26,973 bases of DNA. Source: Rubrobacter sp. (GTDB lineage Bacteria; Actinomycetota; Rubrobacteria; Rubrobacterales; Rubrobacteraceae). Position 1 is the first letter of the stretch; each line of letters starts with the position of its first letter. Shown here piece by piece: positions 14,593-22,654 of the stretch. A program made the position numbers and the translations under genes. The notes below the pieces were generated by a model that made no database searches, had not been told where the DNA came from, and was given only the letters and a program-made list of their open reading frames with translations. The stretch covers positions 1-26,973 of the forward strand of contig JADDPV010000033.1 in NCBI GenBank assembly GCA_016781705.1, in the 5' to 3' direction.

Positions 14593-15181
14593 TTACCGTT
14601 TCCCGAAGGTGCCGTACATAAGCTCGCGGTGGGTGGCCTCGACGAACGGCTCCAGCTCCACGCCCAACGAGTTGAAGAGACGGTTCGTCATGTTCCAGAG
14701 GCCGCCTATGCGGGTGAGCTCGACCCGCCCCTGGTCGTCGAAGTGCCTGCCGCCGCGGAGGCGCGCCTCGAGCTCCGGGTCCGTGCGCCGCTCCAGTGTG
14801 AGCTGCTCGACGTACTCCAGGACGAGCTGCTCGGCCGGGCTAAAGAGGTCGTTCCCTTGTAGTCGTGCAGGCTCTCAACCTTCTCTCCTCGCTTATCCCC
14901 ATCTGCCCCACCCCGAGGGCAGCGTGGCGCGGGCCTCAGTAACGGGCCTGGTTGAGGGCGCTTATCTTCAACGCCATAAGCTCGCGCAACGCGGGGTCCA
15001 GAACGCCTTCCATCATCAGGATCTTGTGCAGCTTCCACACCGGCTCGACCGAGCTCGGCTTGTGCGCCAGCGCCTTGAAGCAGTCGAGCACGGTCCTGAA
15101 GTTCACCTCGATGTCCTCGTAAGCGGCCCGCGCCTCCAGGGCGGCGTCCTCTTTCTTCTCGACGAGCAGTACAGCGGCCAT
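14593..15181 (-). pseudogene. AhpD/carboxymuconolactone decarboxylase-like gene B, broken: in-frame TGA at active-site position plus frameshifts
   Basis: A second, divergent AhpD-like gene lies directly upstream of gene A. It starts at ATG 15181 with AAGGAGAA 7 nt upstream and reads MAAVLLVEKKEDAALEARA, then RELMALKISALNQARY. A TGA at 14936-14938 follows, then GPRHAALGVGQMGISEE in the same frame, so the motif is A-x-x-TGA-x-x-x-H. The first Cys is Ala here. Two frameshifts follow: about 14885 before KVESLHDYKG, and about 14850 before DLFSPAEQLVLEYVEQ, which continues to GGLWNMTNRLFNSLG and ends at TAA 14593-14595. It resembles peroxidase-related CMD proteins. Like gene A it is not a working gene as written. 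Confidence 0.8.
14903..14922 (-). other. Hairpin after the TGA of gene B
   Basis: A perfect 6-bp stem CTGCCC/GGGCAG (14917-14922 with 14903-14908) encloses TCGGGGTG. The loop starts 19 nt after the TGA (14936-14938). The position resembles the gene A hairpin, but the two stems share no sequence. Confidence 0.3.
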
Positions 15182-15317
15182 GCGCTTCTTCTCCTTACCT
15201 CGTAAAGGCCGGCCAGCATAACAACCATCGAGTGGCCGATCCGCGCGGGATCTCGTCTGGTGGAGAAAGAGGCGCGCGTCCCCAACGCGGAACGTCCCAC
15301 GGTCCCCGGAGCCGTTG

Positions 15318-16751
15318 CTACCCCAAACCCGATATTCGCGCCAGCGCCGCGAGCGGGCCGACGAAGAGGATGAAGACGGTCGTCGCGATGGCCAGGGTGT
15401 AGACGCTGAACTTCACGGCCCCGACACCCTTCGGCTCCGCGGCGTCCGTCGCCGGTTCCTCGAAGAACATGTTGCGGATGATGCCGAAGTAGTATGGGAC
15501 GGAGAGGACGCTGTTCAGGACCACAGTGCCGACGACGACGTAGGTGACCGCCGAGCCGGCCTCCACGCCCGCGATGATCACCCACAGCTTCCCGAAGAAC
15601 CCGCTGAACGGCGGGATGCCGACCAGCGCCGCCATGAACACGACCATGCACAACGCGACGCCGGGCCGCGTCTTGAAGAGCCCGTTGTAGGTCTTGGCCT
15701 CCTCGCCTACGAGGTCTATGACAAAGAACGCCCCCAGGTTCATCACCAGGTACGCGGCCATATAGATGAGCACGGCCTGAACCGCCCTCTCCACCCCCGC
15801 CCCCTGCAACGCCGCGAACGCCGCCAGGATGTAGCCCGAGTGCGCGACCGAGCTGTACGCCAACATGCGCCTCACGTTACGCTGCCGCAGGGCGAACAGG
15901 TTGCCCACGAACATCGTCAGGATCGCGAGGAACGCCATCACCGCCGTCCACGTCGGAGCGGCCGCGGGCATCCCTTCCAGGAGTATGCGCAGCAGGATCG
16001 CGAAGGTCGCGGCCTTCGGGGCGACGGAGAGGAACGCGGCGGCGCTCGTGGGGGCGCCCTGGTAGGCGTCCGGGGTCCAGAAGTGGAACGGGACCGCCGA
16101 GAGCTTGAACGCGAAGCCCGAGATGAGAAGTACCAGCCCGAGCAGGGCAACCGGGGTAAGTCGGCCGGTGAAGGAACCCGCGATCTCGGCGAGGTCGGCG
16201 GAGCCCGCGGCGCCGTAGATCAGCACGATCCCGTACAGCAACACCGACGAGGCCAACACCCCTGTGAGCAGGTACTTCATCCCGCCCTCGGAGCTCTCGC
16301 GGCGGCTGCGGTCGAAGGCGACGAGCGCGTAGGACGGTATGGTCGCCAGCTCTATGGCGACGAATACGCCGAACAGGTCGCGCATCGAGACCAGCAGCAT
16401 CGCCCCCACCGCCACCGAGAGGATCAGCGTCAGGTACTCCGGCGCGTCACCCGTCCGGCCCGACCAGCGCGCCGCCGCCAGAACGGCGAAGAACGCCGAG
16501 ACCGCCACGATCAGCTTGAAGTACAGCGCGAAGTCGTCCACTACGTAAGCCCCGCCGAAAAACTCGCCCTCGAAGCGCGTCAGGAGGAGGACGACGGTCG
16601 TGACGAACGTCGCCAGGGCACCGAAGGCCGCGAGCCCGGCCACGAGGCCCGTGGAGCGGGGGCTGAAGACCCCGATCATGAGTACGGACATCGAGAACAG
16701 GAACGCCAAGATCTCGGGCAGGAGCCCGACGAAGGTCTGCGCCGTTACCAT
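15318..16751 (-). CDS. nuoN: NADH-quinone oxidoreductase subunit N
   Basis: NuoN is one of three antiporter-like membrane subunits of complex I that move protons when quinone is reduced. The 477-aa product is hydrophobic with about 14 membrane helices. It has the functional Glu in GVFVAIELATIPSYALVAF and the Lys in AFKLSAVPFHFWTPDAYQG, the pair shared by all three antiporter-like subunits. The start is ATG 16751, 2 nt after the nuoM stop. It is the last gene of the operon. The 136 nt that follow (15182-15317) hold no clear terminator, only the ribosome binding site of the broken AhpD-like gene B. Confidence 0.96.
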   Translation of the reverse strand: MVTAQTFVGLLPEILAFLFSMSVLMIGVFSPRSTGLVAGLAAFGALATFVTTVVLLLTRFEGEFFGGAYVVDDFALYFKLIVAVSAFFAVLAAARWSGRTGDAPEYLTLILSVAVGAMLLVSMRDLFGVFVAIELATIPSYALVAFDRSRRESSEGGMKYLLTGVLASSVLLYGIVLIYGAAGSADLAEIAGSFTGRLTPVALLGLVLLISGFAFKLSAVPFHFWTPDAYQGAPTSAAAFLSVAPKAATFAILLRILLEGMPAAAPTWTAVMAFLAILTMFVGNLFALRQRNVRRMLAYSSVAHSGYILAAFAALQGAGVERAVQAVLIYMAAYLVMNLGAFFVIDLVGEEAKTYNGLFKTRPGVALCMVVFMAALVGIPPFSGFFGKLWVIIAGVEAGSAVTYVVVGTVVLNSVLSVPYYFGIIRNMFFEEPATDAAEPKGVGAVKFSVYTLAIATTVFILFVGPLAALARISGLG

Positions 16752-16753
16752 TG

Positions 16754-18223
16754 TTAGCTACCCCCTATCGCGGCCAGGACGGTCTCCACGGCCGGCTGCT
16801 GGACGCCGATCAGCAAACCCGGAAACACCCCCAAGACCACGAGCAACAGCGCGAGCGGCACGATGGCCGCCATCTCGATGGGTCCCGCGTCGGTCGCCTT
16901 GGCCAGCTCGGGCCGGTCATGCGGTATCGGCCCAAAGACCGTCCGCCGCAACATGTACAACAGGTACATCGCCCCCGTGAGGATGCCTACGGCCGCGAGC
17001 ACCCCCTGTACCGGAAAGGCGGTGTACCCGCCCATGATGCTCATGAACTCGGAGACGAACACCGCCAACCCCGGCACCCCCATCGCCGCCAGAGCCCCGA
17101 GGACCAAGAGGCCCCCGGCCCAAGGCATCCGGGCGGCGAGACCGCCGAGTTCCGAGATCCGGCGCGTCCCAGCCCGCGCCGCGATGATCCCGACGAGGAT
17201 GAACAGCAGCGCCGAGTAGAGCCCGTGCGTGACCTGCTGCATCACCGCGCCGTTCAGCCCGACCGCGTTTCCGGAGGAGATTCCGAGCAGGATGAAGCCG
17301 AGCGTGCCGATGGACGAGTACGCGACGAGCGCCTTCAGGTCCGGCTGCACGAACGCCACGAAGGAGCCGTACAGGATGTTCACGGCTCCCAAAGCCGCGA
17401 CTAGCGGCAAGAACGGCTCGACTCCCTGCGGCAGGAGGGGGACGGCGATCTTGATGAGCCCGTAGGTCCCGAGCTTGGGCAGGATGCCGGAGAGCACCAC
17501 GTTCGTGCTCGTCGGGCTGGAGACATACACGTCCAAGAGCCAGCTGTGCAGCGGGACCGCCGGCACCTTCACGAGCAGCCCGAAGAGTATCGGGGCGGCT
17601 ATCCCGATCTGGGCGGCGCGCGAGAGGTTGCCGCCGCCGTCCAGGGCCGCGATGGAGAAGTTCGGCCCGGAGAGGATGCCCAGAGCCAAGAAGCCGGCCA
17701 GCATCACCGTGCTCCCGAGGAACGTGTAGATGAAGAACTTCACCGCCGCCGGTCGTCTGTTCTCGTCACCCCAGACGCCGACCATGAGGTACATGGGTAT
17801 GAGCGTGATCTCGAAGAACACGTAGAAAAGGACGAGGTCCTGCGCCGCGAACACCCCGAGCATCCCGACCTCCGCGATGAAGAGTATCGCGAAGTACTGC
17901 CTCAGGTTCTCCCGAATGTCCCACGACGCGACGACGGCGATGAGCGTCAGCAGCGCCGTGAGGAAGAACATCCCGAAGCCGAGGCCGTCGAGCCCCACGC
18001 GGTAGCCGATGCCGAGCGAGGGGATCCAGTCGAACGATTGCGTCAGGCTCCGGGCGTCGAGGCTGCCCCGATGCGCGAAGTACACGTACACCACCAGCAA
18101 GAACGGCACCGCCGCCGCGCCCAGAGCCCAGTAGCGGACCGTCCGCTCGTCCGTCACGCGCGGGAGCAGGAGCATCAAGATGGCGCCCGCGAGCGGCAAG
18201 AAGATCGTGAGTGTGGTGATCAC
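16754..18223 (-). CDS. nuoM: NADH-quinone oxidoreductase subunit M
   Basis: NuoM is the middle antiporter-like proton channel of the membrane arm. The 489-aa product has about 14 membrane helices. The conserved Glu lies in LVLFYVFFEITLIPMYLMVG and the Lys in LVKVPAVPLHSWLLDVYV, with the broken-helix phrase SSPTSTNVVLSGILPKLGTYG after it. The start is GTG 18223, which overlaps the nuoL stop as GTGA. nuoN begins 2 nt after its TAA. Length and motifs are normal and nothing is odd. Confidence 0.96.
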   Translation of the reverse strand: MITTLTIFLPLAGAILMLLLPRVTDERTVRYWALGAAAVPFLLVVYVYFAHRGSLDARSLTQSFDWIPSLGIGYRVGLDGLGFGMFFLTALLTLIAVVASWDIRENLRQYFAILFIAEVGMLGVFAAQDLVLFYVFFEITLIPMYLMVGVWGDENRRPAAVKFFIYTFLGSTVMLAGFLALGILSGPNFSIAALDGGGNLSRAAQIGIAAPILFGLLVKVPAVPLHSWLLDVYVSSPTSTNVVLSGILPKLGTYGLIKIAVPLLPQGVEPFLPLVAALGAVNILYGSFVAFVQPDLKALVAYSSIGTLGFILLGISSGNAVGLNGAVMQQVTHGLYSALLFILVGIIAARAGTRRISELGGLAARMPWAGGLLVLGALAAMGVPGLAVFVSEFMSIMGGYTAFPVQGVLAAVGILTGAMYLLYMLRRTVFGPIPHDRPELAKATDAGPIEMAAIVPLALLLVVLGVFPGLLIGVQQPAVETVLAAIGGS

Positions 18224-20190
18224 AGCCGCGCCCCCACCGCCACGGTGACCAGGGTTATCAGCGCGATGAGCGCGACCACGAGGAACGTGTACTGCGCCCC
18301 CACGATCACCCCGATGACGAGCACGCTCACCAAGATGAACAGCGCATAGTTCTGCGCCCCGCCGGTCTGCAGCCGCCTGAGCCTCTCCCCGAGCCCCGAA
18401 GTACCGCTCCCGACGCCCGAGACAAAGCCGCCGAGCGCCCGCCGGTCGAACTCCCTGACGCCCCTACCGAGCGCGAGCGCCGGCCGGACGAACACCACAT
18501 CGTACAGCGCATCGAAGTACCAGCCTCTGTCGAGGAAAGCGTAAACGGGAGCGAACCGGCGCGCGAGCCCGGCCGCCCTCTCGGGTTCCCGCACGTACAG
18601 GAAGTAGGCGAGCCCTATCCCCAGCAGCGCGGCGGCGATGGAGATTATCGCCAGCACGTAGCTGAACTCGTGGCCTTCGAGCGCCAGCGTCTCGTCGGCG
18701 AACGGGCTGAGCTGCACGAGTCGCTCGAAAAAGCCGCCCTCCTCCGTCCCGAGCAGCGCCGGGATGCCGACCCAGCCGCTCACCACGGAGAGCAGGGCCA
18801 GCAGCACCATCGGGCCGGTCATGATCCCCGGCGACTCCGTGGCCTCGCGCGCGCCCTCGGTTCGGGGCTCACCCGTGAACGCCATAAAGATCGCCCGGAA
18901 GATGTAGAACGCCGTCAGGAAGACGGTCAGTAGAGCCATCGCGTACAACACATAAAAATGTTCCTCGAAGGACGCGGCGAGGATAGCGTCCTTCGACCAG
19001 AAGCCCGAAAGCGGGAAGATCCCCGCGAGCGAGAGCCCGGCGACGACCATCGTCCAGAACGTGACAGGCATCCGGCGCCGCAACCCGCCCATCTCGGTGA
19101 GATTGTAGCTGTTCATCGCGTAGATGATGCTCCCCGCGCCGAGGAACAGGAGCGCCTTGAAGAAGGCGTGGTTGTAGAGGTGGAAGATACCCGCCGTGTA
19201 CGAGCCGATCCCCAGAGCCAGCATCATATACCCCAGCTGCGAGACGGTGGAGTAGGCGATCACGCGCTTTATATCCTTCTTGGTGACCGCCATCGTCGCC
19301 GCCATCAGCGCCGTGAACCCGCCGATGTACGCCACGACGAGCATCGCCGCGGGGCTCTGCACGAAGATGTCGTAGGTGCGCGCCACCAGGTACACGCCCG
19401 CCGCGACCATCGTCGCCGCGTGGATCAGCGCGCTGACCGGCGTCGGGCCCTCCATCGCGTCCGGGAGCCACACGTGCAGCGGGAACTGCGCGCTCTTGCC
19501 TACTGCGCCGACGAAGACCAGGATCACGGCCGTCGTGAACAACGAGCCCCCGATAAACCCGGCCTGCGCCGCATCGGAGATGCCCTGGAACGACGTCGTC
19601 CCCGTCGCCCGCCAGAACATGATGATGCCTATAAACAGCGCAGCGTCGCCGACGCGCGTGACGACGAAAGCCTTCTGCGCCGCTCTGGCGGCGGAGGGCC
19701 TCTCGAACCAGTGCCCGATCAGGAGGTACGAGCATAGGCCCACCAGCTCCCAGAACACGTACAGCTCGATGAAGTTCGGCGCGACCACCAGCCCGAGCAT
19801 CGAGGCGGTGAAGAGGTTGAGGACCGCGTAGTACCAGGCGAAGCGTTTGTCGCCCTGCATGAACCCGCCGCTGTAGAGCTGGATCATGAGGCTCACGAAG
19901 CACACCACCACGAGCATCACCGCCGCGAGCCCGTCCACGTAGACCCCCATCGGGAACGCTCCGCCCGCGCCGAGGTCGATCCAGTCGACCGCGAAGTCTA
20001 TCGGCGTCTGCGTGCGTATAACGAAGTACAGCGAGAACACACTAAACACCAGCGAGGTGGCAATCCCGAAGATGGCGACGAACTGGGCGCTCTCCCTGAG
20101 GTATCGTCCGAAGAGCGCCAGCACCACGAAGACCAGCGCCGGCAACACCGGGATGGCCGCGACGATAAGCTGCTGCCCGACACTGATCAT
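18220..20190 (-). CDS. nuoL: NADH-quinone oxidoreductase subunit L
   Basis: NuoL is the distal antiporter-like subunit, with the long lateral helix that runs along the membrane arm. The 656-aa product has about 16 hydrophobic segments. The core proton path is visible as Glu in FIELYVFWELVGLCSYLLIG and Lys in GKSAQFPLHVWLPDAMEG, followed by PTPVSALIHAATMVAAGVYL. The C-terminal third (after about 480) contains a charged amphipathic stretch consistent with the lateral helix. The start is ATG 20190, 10 nt after the nuoK stop. Confidence 0.97.
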   Translation of the reverse strand: MISVGQQLIVAAIPVLPALVFVVLALFGRYLRESAQFVAIFGIATSLVFSVFSLYFVIRTQTPIDFAVDWIDLGAGGAFPMGVYVDGLAAVMLVVVCFVSLMIQLYSGGFMQGDKRFAWYYAVLNLFTASMLGLVVAPNFIELYVFWELVGLCSYLLIGHWFERPSAARAAQKAFVVTRVGDAALFIGIIMFWRATGTTSFQGISDAAQAGFIGGSLFTTAVILVFVGAVGKSAQFPLHVWLPDAMEGPTPVSALIHAATMVAAGVYLVARTYDIFVQSPAAMLVVAYIGGFTALMAATMAVTKKDIKRVIAYSTVSQLGYMMLALGIGSYTAGIFHLYNHAFFKALLFLGAGSIIYAMNSYNLTEMGGLRRRMPVTFWTMVVAGLSLAGIFPLSGFWSKDAILAASFEEHFYVLYAMALLTVFLTAFYIFRAIFMAFTGEPRTEGAREATESPGIMTGPMVLLALLSVVSGWVGIPALLGTEEGGFFERLVQLSPFADETLALEGHEFSYVLAIISIAAALLGIGLAYFLYVREPERAAGLARRFAPVYAFLDRGWYFDALYDVVFVRPALALGRGVREFDRRALGGFVSGVGSGTSGLGERLRRLQTGGAQNYALFILVSVLVIGVIVGAQYTFLVVALIALITLVTVAVGARL

Positions 20191-20200
20191 CCGCCGCCCC

Positions 20201-20551
20201 CTACCATTTCATCAGGTTGACTTCGTCCACGTTCACGGTCTTGCGCGAGCGGTAGACGGCCAGCACGACCGCGAGTCCGACCGCGACCTCCGCCGCAGCT
20301 ACCGCGATCACCAGCACCGCGTACCCCGCCCCCGCGCCGCCCGCGTCCGGCAGGTAGTCCGAGAAGGCCACCAGCGAGAGGTTGACGGCGTTGATCATCA
20401 GCTCGATACACATGAACACCACTACGGCATTGCGCCGCACCAGCGCTCCGTAGGCGCCGATGGCGAACATGATCGCCCCGACGATCAAATACCCTTCCAG
20501 TGGTATCGTCTGATTCAGGGCGTCCAACAACTGCTGCGCCTGCGGCGGCAT
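20201..20551 (-). CDS. nuoK: NADH-quinone oxidoreductase subunit K
   Basis: NuoK is a small MrpC-like subunit with three membrane helices that forms part of the proton path next to NuoJ. The 116-aa product has both conserved membrane glutamates: VVVFMCIELMINAVNLSLVA (helix 2) and VIAVAAAEVAVGLAVVLAVY (helix 3). It is about 15 residues longer than usual at the N terminus (MPPQAQQLLDALNQTI). The ATG at 20551 directly follows the nuoJ stop and has GGAGGAG a few nt before it, which supports this start. Confidence 0.96.
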   Translation of the reverse strand: MPPQAQQLLDALNQTIPLEGYLIVGAIMFAIGAYGALVRRNAVVVFMCIELMINAVNLSLVAFSDYLPDAGGAGAGYAVLVIAVAAAEVAVGLAVVLAVYRSRKTVNVDEVNLMKW

Positions 20552-21088
20552 CTACTCCTCCACCCCCCGGTCTACCCCCTCGCCCGTCTTCCTGCGGCTC
20601 ACCACGATGGCCGCCACGATCGCCACGAGCAGCAACACGCTCGCCACCTCGAACAGCAGCCCGAAGATCGGCGGCGCCCCGTTCACGCCGAGCAGGATGT
20701 TCCCTAAAGCGTCCACGCCCCGCGGCCCGTTCCCCGGCCCAGTGCCGGTCCAGTCCGCTATAGCCACGATGTACGCAAGGAACGCCCCAATGCCGACCGC
20801 CACGAAGAAGCCCGGCCAGTGCTGCCTCTGGATGATCGTGCGGTAGCGCCGGACCTGCGGTCTTTGGGTGAACATGATCCCGAACAGGATAACCACCGTC
20901 ACCGCGCCGACGTAGATGAGCACCTGAAACGCCGCCAGCGCCGGCGCGTTGAGCATTACGAAGAACCCCGCGATCCCCAGAAAGGACCCGCTCATGAACA
21001 GCGCCGAGTGAACGACGTTGCGACTCAACACCACCCCCAGGGCCGAGACGAGCGTCATCCCGGCGAGGAAGGCGAACGCGAGGATCAA
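20552..21088 (-). CDS. nuoJ: NADH-quinone oxidoreductase subunit J
   Basis: NuoJ is a five-helix membrane subunit whose third helix changes shape during the catalytic cycle. The 178-aa product has the family motif LIYVGAVTVVILFGIMF after a conserved ALAAFQV. A hydrophobic C-terminal helix (LLFEVASVLLLVAIVAAIVV) is followed by a short charged tail. The start is TTG 21088, which overlaps the nuoI stop as TTGA. It shares the operon with nuoI and nuoK and has no gap on either side. Confidence 0.95.
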   Translation of the reverse strand: MILAFAFLAGMTLVSALGVVLSRNVVHSALFMSGSFLGIAGFFVMLNAPALAAFQVLIYVGAVTVVILFGIMFTQRPQVRRYRTIIQRQHWPGFFVAVGIGAFLAYIVAIADWTGTGPGNGPRGVDALGNILLGVNGAPPIFGLLFEVASVLLLVAIVAAIVVSRRKTGEGVDRGVEE

Positions 21089-21606
21089 GCCGCCGTTTCC
21101 TTCTTCGGGGCTTTTTTGGGCTCCCGCTTCGGAGCGGCCTTACCGTCGGCCGCGGCCTTCTTCGGCTTCTTCTTGACGGCGGGCTTGGGGTCTATCGTCG
21201 GGTCGACGGGCCGCTCGCCGAACTGGCGGGCGAGCTCGAGGCGGTTGTAAGCCTGGACCTCGATCTCCTCGGTGTGGTAGATGCAGTTGACCGGGCAGAC
21301 CTCGACGCAAAGGGAGCAGTACATGCAGCGCGAGTCGTCGATCACGAACCCGACCGCGTAGGGCTTCGCCTTACCGGAGCCGTCCGCGTCACGCTTGGTC
21401 TGCTCGATGGAGATGCAGTGGTCCGGGCAGATCCTCATGCACTGCAGGCAGGCGATGCAGCGGTCCATGTCCACCGTCAGCATCCCACGCCTCCGCTCGG
21501 ATTTCTCCCTTTTGTACTCCGGGTACTGTCGCGTAATTTTCTTGTCGAAGAGGTGCCTGAGGGTGATTCCCATCCCCTTCAAGATTCCCTGTCCCAACTG
21601 GGGCAT
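21085..21606 (-). CDS. nuoI: NADH-quinone oxidoreductase subunit I
   Basis: NuoI carries two [4Fe-4S] clusters (N6a, N6b) that pass electrons towards NuoB. The 173-aa product has two ferredoxin motifs: Cys50, 53, 56 and 60 (CIACLQCMRICP) and Cys94, 97, 100 and 104 (CMYCSLCVEVCP). The N-terminal part begins MPQLGQGILKGMGITLRHLF, as in the family. The last 35 residues are a Lys/Ala/Pro-rich tail (VKKKPKKAAADGKAAPKREP) that the core family does not need. Such basic tails are common in high-GC actinobacteria. The start is ATG 21606, with GAGAGGAAAGG upstream. Confidence 0.96.
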   Translation of the reverse strand: MPQLGQGILKGMGITLRHLFDKKITRQYPEYKREKSERRRGMLTVDMDRCIACLQCMRICPDHCISIEQTKRDADGSGKAKPYAVGFVIDDSRCMYCSLCVEVCPVNCIYHTEEIEVQAYNRLELARQFGERPVDPTIDPKPAVKKKPKKAAADGKAAPKREPKKAPKKETAA

Positions 21607-21626
21607 CTAAAAAACCTTTCCTCTCT

Positions 21627-22634
21627 CTAGAATACTGACGGGAGCAGGAGCATCAGACCGGCGGTGACGAACAGCCAGACGAGGCAGACCGGCACGAGCA
21701 CCTTCCAACCAAGATCCATCAGCTGATCCATCCTCAGGCGCGGGACGCTCCACCGGATCCACTGGAAGGTAAACACGAGGAGCGCCGTCTTGAGGCCGAA
21801 CCAGATCCAGTTGAAGTTCCCAAGGTCCAGAAACTCGAACGGGGGCTGCCAGCCCCCCAGGAACAGCGTCACGGTGATCGCCGAGATAAGGCCCATCGAG
21901 GCGAACTCGGCCGCCTGGATCAGGCCCCACGTCATCCCGGAGTACTCGACCATGAACCCGCCGACGATCTCGCTCTCGCCCTCCGGCAGGTCGAACGGTA
22001 CCCTCCTCGCCTCCGCGAGCCCCGATATGTAGAAGACGACGAACATCGGCAGCTGCGGCAGGAAGTACCAGTGCCAGAACCCGCCGCTCTGGGCCTCCAC
22101 CACGTCCACGAGCGAGAGGCTCCCGGAGAGCATGATGACCCCGAGCAGGCTCAGGATCAGCGGCACCTCGTAGGAGATCATCTGCGCGGCGCCCCTCAAG
22201 GCACCCAGGAGCGAGAAGCTCGACCGGCTCCCGTAACCGGCCATGATCAAGCCCAGGGCCCCGATGGACGTCACGGCGATAAAGAACACGATCGCGACGT
22301 TCAGGTCCGCCACCACCGCGTTCGGCGCGAAGGGCACCACGAGCCACACGAGCGCGGCCGGGATGAACATGGCTATCGGAGCCGCGAGGAAGATCCAAAT
22401 GTCCGCCCTGCCAGGCGACAGGTTCTCCTTCGTAAAGAGCTTGAAGACGTCCGCCGCCGGCTGCAAGAGCCCCCGCGGCCCGACCCGGTTCGGCCCGTAA
22501 CGCAGCTGTATGTAAGCGGACACCTTCCGCTCGGCCATCGTGAAGACGGCCGCCAGGTTCAGGACCAGGAACAGTATTACGCCAACAGAGAGCAAGAACC
22601 TGAAAGGCTCCTGGTTGAGGATGTCCAAGCTCAA
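21627..22634 (-). CDS. nuoH: NADH-quinone oxidoreductase subunit H
   Basis: NuoH joins the peripheral and membrane arms and forms much of the quinone-binding chamber. The 335-aa product has about eight membrane helices. The family motifs are AERKVSAYIQLRYGPNRVG near residue 33, LLQPAADVFKLFTKE after it, and FDLPEGESEIVGGFMVEYSG near residue 210, whose acidic loop lines the quinone channel. The start is TTG 22634, and another TTG 6 nt further on is possible. It directly follows nuoD with 20 nt between, so nuoE, nuoF and nuoG are missing at the place where they normally sit. Confidence 0.96.
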   Translation of the reverse strand: MSLDILNQEPFRFLLSVGVILFLVLNLAAVFTMAERKVSAYIQLRYGPNRVGPRGLLQPAADVFKLFTKENLSPGRADIWIFLAAPIAMFIPAALVWLVVPFAPNAVVADLNVAIVFFIAVTSIGALGLIMAGYGSRSSFSLLGALRGAAQMISYEVPLILSLLGVIMLSGSLSLVDVVEAQSGGFWHWYFLPQLPMFVVFYISGLAEARRVPFDLPEGESEIVGGFMVEYSGMTWGLIQAAEFASMGLISAITVTLFLGGWQPPFEFLDLGNFNWIWFGLKTALLVFTFQWIRWSVPRLRMDQLMDLGWKVLVPVCLVWLFVTAGLMLLLPSVF

Positions 22635-22654
22635 ACCCTAGTACCCCTCTCCCC

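Noticed and set aside
15315..16757. Plus-strand ORF of 480 aa rich in Arg, Glu and His
   Set aside because: It is the antisense shadow of nuoN and has a composition typical of reversed membrane-protein codons.
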